From the NCBI GenBank assembly GCA_017353855.1, contig JAFMSA010000256.1, forward strand, positions 1 through 6,353: a DNA stretch of 6,353 bases, written 5' to 3'. The translations under genes and the position numbers were made by a program. Under the pieces are notes generated by a model, which saw only the letters and a list, made by a program, of their open reading frames with translations, did no database searches and had not been told where the DNA came from. This DNA comes from Alphaproteobacteria bacterium (GTDB taxonomy: Bacteria > Pseudomonadota > Alphaproteobacteria > ATCC43930 > CGMCC-115725). Positions 1 through 5,845 of this stretch are shown here, in pieces (position 1 is the first letter of the stretch; each line of letters opens with the position of its first letter).

Positions 1-1763
1 AAAGATTGGCGATACCGCACCCGATGCGCTTCGACTCCCGCCGGGCGGTGCCTTTGGTGAGCCGCGCGCTGGTTCGCGAGGTGCGAGGCCGCGTCGCTGC
101 CGATGGCGGCGAAATCGAGCCCCTTTCTGAACAGGACGTCCTCGCAGCGGCGCGCGATCTGCGCGCGCACGGAGTTGAGATCGCTGTCGTCACGTTTTTG
201 CACAGTTATCGCAATCCCGCGCATGAGCGCGCGGCGCGCGGGATCGTCGAGAGAAGCGGCCTCGACTTGCGGCTCGAACTCTCCAGCGAGATCTGGCCGC
301 AGGCCCGTGAATACGAGCGCGGCGTGCTGACGGCGATCAATGCCGCCGTCCGTCCGATCGTGGAGTCCTACCTCGATCGTCTGGAGACCGGGCTGGAAGA
401 GCGGTCGATCACGACCCCGGTGCGCATCGCGCGGTCGAACGGCGGTGCCGAACTCGCTCAATCGATGCGTCAGCGTCCCGTTGTCGCGCTGCTCTCGGGG
501 CCTGCTGCCGGGGTCGCCGGCGCAGCCGTGGCGGCGCAGGATGCGGGATGGGAAACGGCCGATTTGATGACTCTCGATATCGGCGGCACGAGCGCTGATA
601 TCGGGGTGGTCCGCGGCGGTCGGCCGGTTCTCAGCAGCGAGGAACATATCGCCGAGTTTCCGCTGCTGCTTCCGACGATCGCCGTTTCCAGCATCGGCGC
701 CGGCGGCGGATCGATCATCTGGCTCGACGAGGCCGGCTCATTGAAGGTCGGTCCTAGGAGTGTCGGCGCTGATCCGGGACCGGCATGCTATGGAAGCGGC
801 TCACGGATCCCGGCGCTGACCGACGCCTTTTTGATCGCCGGCTTGTTAACTGCGGGCCAGCGCCTGGGTGGCAAGCTTGCATTGGAGATGGAACCGGCAC
901 GTCAGGCGCTTGGTGCGCTCGCCGCAAAACTGGGTTGGTCAGTCGAAGAACTCGCTGACGGCGCAATCCGCGTCGCCACCGCGCTGATGACTGCCGAGGC
1001 CTCGAATGTCCTCGCGCGGCGCGGCGTCGATGCCCCGCAATTCCGCATGGTCGCATTCGGAGGGGCCGGGCCGCTGCTCGGCGCGCTTCTGGCCGAGGAA
1101 ATAGCGATCGATACCGTCCTTATACCCCCGTTTCCCGGCGCCCTCAGCGCACTCGGAGCGGCCCGTGCGGACCTCCAAGGCGATCTCGTGCAACCCATCT
1201 ACGAGCGCCTCGACGCGATTTCCGCGGCGGCACTCGCCGATGCCTGCCGGGTGCTTCAGACGCGCGCGCGGGAATGGCTGGTGCAGCAGACGGCCTCGCT
1301 CCCGGTAACCGACGCCAGGATCGAAATCGCGGCGGATATGCGCTATGACGGCCAGGGCTACGACGTGAATGTGCCGCTCGCCGAGCGCTGGCTGCTGGGG
1401 GCCGATCTCGATCGGCTGCGCCGCGCCTTTCACGCGGCGCATCGCAAGACCTACGGGCATGCCAACGACGAGGCCGAGGTCTGGCTCAAAGAGCTGCGGG
1501 CTCACATCGTCGGTGCGACCCCGAAGCCGCGCATGCTTCCAGTCCGCGACGTACGCCGCGGCGGGACGGGCGCGGTGCGGATGATCCGGCTTTCGGGCTG
1601 CGAATTCTCTACGGCTGTTTATGAGCGCTCTGAGCTTGGCCCCGATCAAAGAATATCGGGCCCGGCGATCGTCAATCAGATGGATACGACGAGCTTGATC
1701 CCCGAGGGCTGGGAGGCGCGCACCGTCGCGTCAGGCGCGCTCGTGCTGGAACGAAAGGGGTAA
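1..1763 (+). CDS. hyuA: HyuA-type hydantoinase/5-oxoprolinase alpha subunit (5' truncated)
   Basis: This is the ATP-binding subunit of the hydantoinase A/oxoprolinase family, cytoplasmic, which works with HyuB to hydrolyse a cyclic amide. The frame is open to the left edge. The TTG at position 6 sits inside the gene, and roughly 100 residues are missing, including the N-terminal GxDxGGTxTD phosphate-binding motif expected for the family. Counting from position 6, visible motifs are SGPAAG (164-169), DIGGTSAD (191-198), the glycine-rich SSIGAGGGS (228-236), GADPGPACYG (254-263) and FGGAGPLLG (351-359). A typical C-terminal segment reads ISGPAIVNQMDTTSLIPEGW. The family usually has GGAGPLHA at the fifth motif; here the His is Leu. 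The stop is 2 nt before the hyuB start, so the two genes are cotranscribed. The promoter lies outside the window. The family call is secure, but the substrate (N-methylhydantoin, oxoproline or another) is not. Confidence 0.93.
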   Translation, partial: RLAIPHPMRFDSRRAVPLVSRALVREVRGRVAADGGEIEPLSEQDVLAAARDLRAHGVEIAVVTFLHSYRNPAHERAARGIVERSGLDLRLELSSEIWPQAREYERGVLTAINAAVRPIVESYLDRLETGLEERSITTPVRIARSNGGAELAQSMRQRPVVALLSGPAAGVAGAAVAAQDAGWETADLMTLDIGGTSADIGVVRGGRPVLSSEEHIAEFPLLLPTIAVSSIGAGGGSIIWLDEAGSLKVGPRSVGADPGPACYGSGSRIPALTDAFLIAGLLTAGQRLGGKLALEMEPARQALGALAAKLGWSVEELADGAIRVATALMTAEASNVLARRGVDAPQFRMVAFGGAGPLLGALLAEEIAIDTVLIPPFPGALSALGAARADLQGDLVQPIYERLDAISAAALADACRVLQTRAREWLVQQTASLPVTDARIEIAADMRYDGQGYDVNVPLAERWLLGADLDRLRRAFHAAHRKTYGHANDEAEVWLKELRAHIVGATPKPRMLPVRDVRRGGTGAVRMIRLSGCEFSTAVYERSELGPDQRISGPAIVNQMDTTSLIPEGWEARTVASGALVLERKG

Positions 1764-1765
1764 GG

Positions 1766-3790
1766 ATGCGGAGAGCAACCGCCGCCCGGCATGATGCCGT
1801 CAGTGTCGAGGTTTTTGCCAATCTGTTCAAAGCCATCGTCGACGAGATGGCGTGGGTTGTGCTGCGCTCATCGCACACGACCTTTGTCAAGGAAACCCAG
1901 GATTTCGGGGTAGCCCTCGTCACGCCGGACGGGGAAATGTTCGCCTACCCCTACGGCAGTGGGGCAACACCGCTGATGGGCGTTGCGATGCATGCGGGCA
2001 CGCGCGCGATGCCGGTCTGGGACCCCGGCGATGTGCTGATCACCAACGACCCGTATTCCACTAACGGAATGGTGATGCATCTCAACGACATCTACCTGTT
2101 CCGGCCGGTTTTCTCGGATGGCGAGCTGCTGTGCTTTGCCTGGTGTTTTATCCACTGCACCGATGTCGGCGGCTATGCGCCGGGCAGCATCGACATGCAG
2201 AATTCGGAGGTGTTCCAGGAGGGGCTGCGGCTGCGGCCGGTCAAGCTGTTCCGCCGCGGCAGGCTTAACGAAGATGTCTGGAACATCTTCGCCGATAATT
2301 GCCGCATTCCATCGCTCAACTGGGGCGACATCACGGCGTGCGTTGCCGCTCTCACCAAGGCCGAGCAACGTCTCTGCCGGCTTGGCGAGCGCTACGGCCG
2401 GGACGAGGTCGAACGGGCGATGTACAATACGCTTGAGCGCACCGAGCGACTGACCCGCCAGGTCCTGGCACAAATTCCCCGCGGCGAATATCGCTTCACC
2501 GAGTATTTCGAGGACGATTACGTCAGCGATGTTCCGGTACGCCTGGCGGTCATGTTAACGGCCCGCGGGGACGGCACGATCGAACTCGACTACACCGGCT
2601 CCGATCCGCAGGTCCGGGCCGCACTCAATCTGCCGACCGGTTCGATGCCGCACCATCCATTCCTGGCGATGGCGTTGGTGAATTACGTCGTCACCCGCTC
2701 GGAAGCGATCCATATCAATGCCGGCATCCTGCGCTGCATAGATCTGGTGTTGCCCGATGCGTCGGTCGTCAACGCCGCCTTCCCCGCTGCATGCGGAATG
2801 CGTTTTACGACGGCGATGCGTGTGCATGACCTCGTTCTCGGCGCATTGAACCGCGCGACGCCCGGAGAGGCTCCGGTCGGCGGCTCAGGTGCCCTCGTGG
2901 TCACTTATGTATCGACTTCGGAGCTGGGCGGTGCCGGCCGTGTGGTCGTCGCCAATCCGGTGTCCGGTGGCTCCGGCGCCAGCTCCCGGCTCGACGGGAT
3001 CTCGGGCGCGGAAATGAGCGTCGCGTTTCTGCGTAACGTGCCGGTCGAGATCCTCGAAGCCGAGGCGCCGGTCGTCGTCCATCGGTTCGGTCTGATCCCC
3101 GACAGCGAGGGGCCCGGCAGGTTCCGCGGCGGATTTGGCGTCGAATACGAACTCGAAATACGCCACCCGAGCGCCGTCGTCGTGATGCGCGGCAAGGACC
3201 GGCATCATTTCAGCTCGTGGGGTGCGGGCGGAGGTGGCGCCGGCGCCACCAGCGGGTGCATCGCATCCCGCCGCGGTCAAGCGGCGCACGAAATCGGCAA
3301 GCACACGGTTTACCGCGCAGAGCTCGGCGAGGTGATCCGATTGTGGGGTGGCGGCGGCGGCGGGTTTGGTGATCCGCTCGAGCGCGACCCGGCGATGGTG
3401 GAGAACGACGTTGCCGCCGGTCTGGTCTCGCCATCGCGGGCGCACGACATCTACGGTGTCGTCCTCGTGGATGGCGCCGCCGACGCGGCCGCGACGGCGG
3501 CGCGGCGTAGCCGCATCGGTAAGGCACGGCCGCAGCAGCACGCGTTCGATTTCGGGCCGGCACGCGAGGAATGGGAACGAGTGCACGGGCTCGCAGCGCA
3601 GCGGATCGCGGACTGGCTGCCGGGCCTCCCGGCAGGGGTGCGGCGCTATGCGCAGGCCGAAATCTATCAACACCTGCATAGCACCGGCGACGGCCCTTAC
3701 GGTCTTGAAGCCGTCAGCGCCGCCATCCTCACGATCGCTGACAGGCTCGGCCGCCCCTTCGAGGTTCTGCAGCAGCAGGCAGCAGAATAG
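1766..3790 (+). CDS. hyuB: HyuB-type hydantoinase/5-oxoprolinase beta subunit
   Basis: A complete 674-residue protein of the hydantoinase B/oxoprolinase family, the partner of the upstream HyuA. The ATG lies 2 nt after the hyuA stop, and AAAGGGG at 1754-1760 serves as ribosome binding site, indicating coupled translation. Family landmarks are a start near VSVEVFANLFKAIVDEMAW, GDVLITNDPY (ITNDPY at 92-97), HLNDIYLFRPVF, IHCTDVGGYAPGS (TDVGG at 132-136), a glycine-rich block at 485-498 and LWGGGGGGFGDP (526-537) followed by VENDVAAGLVS. Two features are odd. The family's HHxDIGG-like motif reads HCTDVGG here. About 90-100 residues also follow the point where many HyuB proteins end (near 570); this tail contains FDFGPAREEWERVHGLAAQR and looks helical. 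I recall similar tails in some alphaproteobacterial paralogs but cannot verify it. The family assignment is firm; the specific reaction is unknown. Confidence 0.93.
   Translation: MRRATAARHDAVSVEVFANLFKAIVDEMAWVVLRSSHTTFVKETQDFGVALVTPDGEMFAYPYGSGATPLMGVAMHAGTRAMPVWDPGDVLITNDPYSTNGMVMHLNDIYLFRPVFSDGELLCFAWCFIHCTDVGGYAPGSIDMQNSEVFQEGLRLRPVKLFRRGRLNEDVWNIFADNCRIPSLNWGDITACVAALTKAEQRLCRLGERYGRDEVERAMYNTLERTERLTRQVLAQIPRGEYRFTEYFEDDYVSDVPVRLAVMLTARGDGTIELDYTGSDPQVRAALNLPTGSMPHHPFLAMALVNYVVTRSEAIHINAGILRCIDLVLPDASVVNAAFPAACGMRFTTAMRVHDLVLGALNRATPGEAPVGGSGALVVTYVSTSELGGAGRVVVANPVSGGSGASSRLDGISGAEMSVAFLRNVPVEILEAEAPVVVHRFGLIPDSEGPGRFRGGFGVEYELEIRHPSAVVVMRGKDRHHFSSWGAGGGGAGATSGCIASRRGQAAHEIGKHTVYRAELGEVIRLWGGGGGGFGDPLERDPAMVENDVAAGLVSPSRAHDIYGVVLVDGAADAAATAARRSRIGKARPQQHAFDFGPAREEWERVHGLAAQRIADWLPGLPAGVRRYAQAEIYQHLHSTGDGPYGLEAVSAAILTIADRLGRPFEVLQQQAAE
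3233..3250. repeat. 18-bp perfect palindrome inside hyuB
   Basis: GGTGGCGCCGGCGCCACC equals its own reverse complement and falls in the codons for a Gly/Ala/Thr stretch of HyuB. The flanking bases (A on both sides) do not extend it. Gly and Ala codons in GC-rich DNA readily generate such symmetry, so it may have no function. Confidence 0.5.
3617..3635. repeat. Perfect 8-bp stem-loop inside the hyuB 3' end
   Basis: CTGCCGGG and CCCGGCAG pair perfectly around a CCT loop, within codons for LPGLPAG in the C-terminal extension of HyuB. No T-run follows on either strand, so this is not an intrinsic terminator. It may be a chance product of GC-rich coding sequence. Confidence 0.4.
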
Positions 3791-3820
3791 ACAGCCGCTC
3801 ACCGGCAAGTGACGGGAAGC

Positions 3821-4762
3821 CTAAACCGGCATGGTGCGCTTCTGATGAGCGCGGCCGATACTCGCCGTCTCTTCGCGATGGCCGGCGATGACCCGCACGC
3901 CCTCATCGAGCTTGGCGATGATGTTCTCGGGTCCGCAAGTCTCGAGAAACGGGACACCGTTCTTGCGGCACGCCGCAAAAACGCGCTCGCGCGCCTGCCT
4001 CATCTCGGGCGGGTAAGGCTCGCGGGGCACCGCCAGATAGCCGAGGGCGAGGCCCAGATCGCCGGGTCCCAATTCGGCGAAACCGAGGCCGGGCACGGCA
4101 AGGATCGTCTCACAATTGGCGATGCCTTCCGGGCTCTCGAGCTTGACCCCCAGCAGCAGCTCGCCTTTCGGGTTGAGCGGCCACGGATCGCAGCGCTCGA
4201 GATATTCCTCCGGTGAAAGCCCCCATATCGGAGCGGCGGTCGATTCGGAGCCGCGACCGCGCGTGCCGAGGCCCAGCTTTCCCTCTCCGGGAACGGCAGC
4301 GGCCCCGCGCATCCGCTCATTCGGCGAGGCGAGCGCACGGTCGACGCCGGCCGTTTGATGCGGATAGCGGCAGGATTCGACAAAGGCCCGAACTGCCGCC
4401 GCGGACTCGGCCTGACACAACAGCACGCCATGCGCGCCGCGCCCCAGGATCTGGCGGAATTGCCACGCATTAAACCGGACATTTGCATCGTCGGTGCCAT
4501 TGACCGGCGCCTCGACGACGACCGTCGGCGTGCGGTGCCCCGATCGCGTCGGCCCGCCATCCACCAAGCCGCGCATATATTCGGCCAGCCCCGCCATGTC
4601 GAACGCGCCATGCTCCATGCCGACATTGATGTAATCGGCCCAGATATGAGCATCCTCGCAGCCTTGCGCGAAGCTCATCACGTGGCCGCTGTGGCCGCCG
4701 GTGTAATAGATTGCCTGATCCTGCTGCAGAAGCTCGATCGCTCGGTTGATCCGGCCGGCCAT
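3821..4762 (-). CDS. HpcH/HpaI aldolase/citrate lyase superfamily protein
   Basis: A 313-residue cytoplasmic protein with the TIM-barrel pattern of the HpcH/HpaI (2,4-dihydroxyhept-2-enedioate aldolase/citrate lyase) superfamily. Members usually cleave or form C-C bonds of 2-keto acids or CoA thioesters using a divalent metal. Visible landmarks are YINVGMEHGAFDM, with E50-H51 at the place of the catalytic His of HpaI; KLESPEG, with E209 as metal ligand; and ELGPGDLGLALGY, with D235 as second metal ligand. The strand that normally carries the catalytic Arg (VIRPVEG in HpaI) reads VEAPVNG, so Arg is replaced by Ala85. An insertion of roughly 30 residues (about 140-195) separates CRYP from the metal-binding strand. 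I chose the ATG at 4762 because AGGAG lies 7 nt upstream; the frame extends to 4810 but lacks such a site there. The gene converges on hyuB with a 30-nt gap that shows no terminator hairpin. The superfamily is clear, the substrate is not. Confidence 0.87.
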   Translation of the reverse strand: MAGRINRAIELLQQDQAIYYTGGHSGHVMSFAQGCEDAHIWADYINVGMEHGAFDMAGLAEYMRGLVDGGPTRSGHRTPTVVVEAPVNGTDDANVRFNAWQFRQILGRGAHGVLLCQAESAAAVRAFVESCRYPHQTAGVDRALASPNERMRGAAAVPGEGKLGLGTRGRGSESTAAPIWGLSPEEYLERCDPWPLNPKGELLLGVKLESPEGIANCETILAVPGLGFAELGPGDLGLALGYLAVPREPYPPEMRQARERVFAACRKNGVPFLETCGPENIIAKLDEGVRVIAGHREETASIGRAHQKRTMPV

Positions 4763-4769
4763 GATTTTT

Positions 4770-4774
4770 CTCCT
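4770..4774 (-). promoter_or_regulatory. Ribosome binding site that fixes the aldolase-like gene start
   Basis: On the minus strand AGGAG is followed by AAAAATC and then the ATG at 4762. This is the only well-placed Shine-Dalgarno sequence for the frame and rules out the upstream in-frame ATG at 4810. Confidence 0.7.
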
Positions 4775-4790
4775 GTTGCGGGCACACCTA

Positions 4791-4804
4791 TTGGCGGACG
4801 CCAA
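4791..4804. promoter_or_regulatory. 14-bp dyad, possible operator
   Basis: TTGGCG-GA-CGCCAA is a perfect 6-2-6 inverted repeat 28 bp upstream of the aldolase-like start codon. Its left half coincides with the proposed -35 hexamer of the tRNA promoter. The size and position suit a dimeric repressor or activator site for the aldolase-like gene, but no regulator gene is present in the window. A chance occurrence is possible. Confidence 0.3.
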
Positions 4805-4820
4805 CGGCAAGGGCTATAGC
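4791..4820 (+). promoter_or_regulatory. Putative sigma-70-type promoter of tRNA-Leu
   Basis: TTGGCG (4791-4796) as -35 and TATAGC (4815-4820) as -10 are separated by 18 bp, or 17 bp if CTATAG at 4814 is taken as the -10. The predicted start of transcription falls a few bases before the tRNA 5' end at 4830, giving a very short leader as is common for tRNA genes. Assignment is by eye. Confidence 0.45.
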
Positions 4821-4829
4821 TATTCCCGT

Positions 4830-4914
4830 GCGGGCATGGCGGAACTGGTAGACGCGCGGGTCTCAAAAACCCGTTCCTTCGGGAGTGTCGGTTCGATTCC
4901 GACTGCCCGCACCA
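4830..4914 (+). tRNA. tRNA-Leu (anticodon CAA)
   Basis: A complete class II tRNA that reads UUG codons. The acceptor arm GCGGGCA (4830-4836) pairs with TGCCCGC (4904-4910), followed by discriminator A and an encoded CCA (4912-4914). The D-arm region GGCGGAACTGGTAGAC is typical of Leu tRNAs. The anticodon stem is CGGGT/ACCCG (4857-4861 and 4869-4873) with loop CTCAAAA, so CAA at 4864-4866 is the anticodon. A long variable arm is closed as TTCC-TTCG-GGAG (4874-4885), a stable UUCG tetraloop. The T-arm is GTCGG-TTCGATT-CCGAC (4887-4903). All stems pair, so it appears functional. It stands alone and diverges from the aldolase-like gene. I see no repeat of its 3' end elsewhere in the window, so nothing shows use as an integration site. 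Confidence 0.97.
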
Positions 4915-4962
4915 AATTCCCGCCCGATGTCGCCTTCGTGTGCCGGGTTTGCCGCATGGCGT

Positions 4963-4986
4963 GGCGGGAACTCGAGCCGTCCCGCC
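4963..4986. terminator. Weak hairpin between convergent tRNA-Leu and thioesterase genes
   Basis: GGCGGGA (4963-4969) and TCCCGCC (4980-4986) form a perfect 7-bp stem with a 10-nt loop. It ends at the stop codon of the minus-strand thioesterase gene and lies about 50 nt past the tRNA. No T-run follows on either strand, so a canonical intrinsic terminator is not shown. It could halt or protect transcripts from both sides. The rest of 4915-4985 holds nothing I recognise. Confidence 0.3.
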
Positions 4987-5411
4987 TACGAGCCGGGAAT
5001 TGGCGGCAGCGGCCGCGGACGCCGGTTCTCACCGATCGCGACATAGGTAAAAATCGCCTCGGTCACCTTGCGCACCTCGTCGGAAGGGAGGTGGCGCCGC
5101 CACGCCTCGATGCGCACCGTCATTGAGCTCCGCCCGGTTTTCATCAGCGCCCCATAGCAGCTCACCTCGTCGCCGACAAATACCGGCTCGTGAAAGACCA
5201 TCGCGTTCACCGCCACTGTCGCGCATCGGCCGCGGGCGCGCTGCGCTGCCAGGCTGCCGCCCGCGAGATCCATTTGCGAGAGCAGCCAGCCGCCGAAAAT
5301 ATCACCGCTCGGATTTGCATCGGCCGGCATCGCGATCACGCGTACCAAGGGAGGGCCCTGAGGCCTGTTCCGCAACGCGGCTTTCGGGTTGCCCGTCACC
5401 TGCGATCCCAT
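4986..5411 (-). CDS. yciA: YciA-family acyl-CoA thioesterase
   Basis: A 141-residue hotdog-fold protein of the YciA acyl-CoA thioesterase family, which hydrolyses short- to medium-chain acyl-CoAs to free acid and CoA in the cytoplasm. The signature AMPADANPSGDIFGGWLLSQ (27-46) contains the family's GDIFGGW, and D48 in the following SQMD is the likely catalytic Asp. TVAVNAMVFHEPVFVGDEV, CYGALMKTGRSSMTVRIEAW and KVTEAIFTYVAI follow in family order. Length matches the usual 130-140 residues. I chose the ATG at 5411 because GGAGGT lies 9 nt upstream; in-frame ATGs at 5438 and 5507 lack comparable sites and would add an atypical N-terminus. The gene is divergent from the small secreted-protein gene and convergent with tRNA-Leu. 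Family and fold are secure; the preferred chain length is not known. Confidence 0.93.
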   Translation of the reverse strand: MGSQVTGNPKAALRNRPQGPPLVRVIAMPADANPSGDIFGGWLLSQMDLAGGSLAAQRARGRCATVAVNAMVFHEPVFVGDEVSCYGALMKTGRSSMTVRIEAWRRHLPSDEVRKVTEAIFTYVAIGENRRPRPLPPIPGS

Positions 5412-5420
5412 TGCCTGTCC

Positions 5421-5426
5421 ACCTCC
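5421..5426 (-). promoter_or_regulatory. Ribosome binding site deciding the thioesterase start
   Basis: On the minus strand CCGGAGGTGG precedes the ATG at 5411, with 9 nt between GGAGGT and the start codon. This strong site favours the 141-residue product over the longer in-frame starts. Confidence 0.7.
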
Positions 5427-5460
5427 GGATGCCGCCATTGTGCGAGCTTCGCCGGCCTGT

Positions 5461-5490
5461 TGCCGCTCGGAATGTCGTTGCCATATAGCA
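5461..5490 (+). promoter_or_regulatory. Putative promoter of the small secreted protein and purC
   Basis: TTGCCG (5461-5466) and TATAGC (5485-5490) are separated by 18 bp on the plus strand, about 43 bp before the small gene's ATG. The -10 hexamer is the same as the one proposed for tRNA-Leu. Just downstream TCGGGCA is repeated twice in tandem (5494-5507), without known meaning. Assignment is by eye only. I found no clear promoter for the divergent thioesterase gene. Confidence 0.4.
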
Positions 5491-5533
5491 CGTCGGGCAT
5501 CGGGCACTGGGCCCTGCCAAATCGGAGGTAAGC

Positions 5534-5827
5534 ATGTTCGTTCGCCGCGAGCAAAGCCGGTTCCGACGCATCGCGTTGAGTGCGGCGGCGCTCGCGACGG
5601 TGGCGGTGGCCGGCGTGGTGACGGGACGTGCGGCCGCGGCGCAATATTATTACCCTGCAGCCTACGCGGCCTATCCTTATTATCCGTACTCCCCTTATTC
5701 TTACAGTCTCCCGTCCGGGGGCTGGTGGGGCGGGGGCCGGCACCACGGTTGGGCCCTTGGTCACCGCGGTTGGGCTCATGGGGGCTGGAACCATGCCGGC
5801 TGGGGCGGGCATGGCGGCCACTCCTAG
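5534..5827 (+). CDS. Small secreted Tyr/His/Trp/Gly-rich protein, unknown function
   Basis: A 97-residue protein that I do not recognise as a named family. A strong ribosome binding site, GGAGGT at 5524-5529, sits 4 nt before the ATG. Residues 1-12 are basic, 13-30 form a hydrophobic helix, and RAAAA-Q (32-37) offers a signal-peptidase I cleavage site, so export to the periplasm or outside is likely. The mature part has two blocks. Residues 38-57 hold ten Tyr with Pro and Ala. Residues 62-97 are rich in Gly, His and Trp, with H-x-G-W-like units starting at His71 (HGW, no intervening residue), His77, His82 and His87. There is no Cys after the signal. The composition recalls sulfur-globule-type or other structural surface proteins, and the His could bind metal; both are inferences. 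The coding frame is supported by the signal peptide, ribosome binding site and repeat pattern. It lies upstream of purC in the same frame. Confidence 0.7.
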   Translation: MFVRREQSRFRRIALSAAALATVAVAGVVTGRAAAAQYYYPAAYAAYPYYPYSPYSYSLPSGGWWGGGRHHGWALGHRGWAHGGWNHAGWGGHGGHS

Positions 5828-5845
5828 CAGCAGACGGCAGCCGAC

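Noticed and set aside
939..1649. Long minus-strand open frame opposite hyuA
   Set aside because: It lies wholly antisense to a frame with clear HyuA motifs and has no recognisable domain; GC-rich DNA often leaves such shadows open.
1868..2473. Minus-strand open frame opposite hyuB
   Set aside because: Antisense to the well-supported HyuB frame; no family-like motifs.
2885..3808. 307-codon minus-strand open frame opposite hyuB
   Set aside because: Low-complexity Arg/Ala/Gly composition, antisense to HyuB motifs, no domain pattern.
3791..3820. Terminator between convergent hyuB and aldolase-like genes
   Set aside because: The 30-nt gap shows no stable stem or T-run on either strand.
3809..4216. 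Plus-strand open frame opposite the aldolase-like gene (and a similar one at 4355-4819)
   Set aside because: These are mirror frames of a gene with clear superfamily motifs and its own ribosome binding site.
4763..4810. Longer N-terminus for the aldolase-like protein starting at 4810
   Set aside because: It would run through the AGGAG site and the dyad, and the extra residues (MPLASANRCARNRRKI) do not look like family sequence.
4830..4914. tRNA-Leu as an integration site of a mobile element
   Set aside because: The tRNA 3' end is not repeated in the window and no integrase gene is nearby.
5412..5507. Longer N-terminus for the thioesterase starting at 5438 or 5507
   Set aside because: The strong GGAGGT site lies just before ATG 5411, and the protein from there already has the usual family length.
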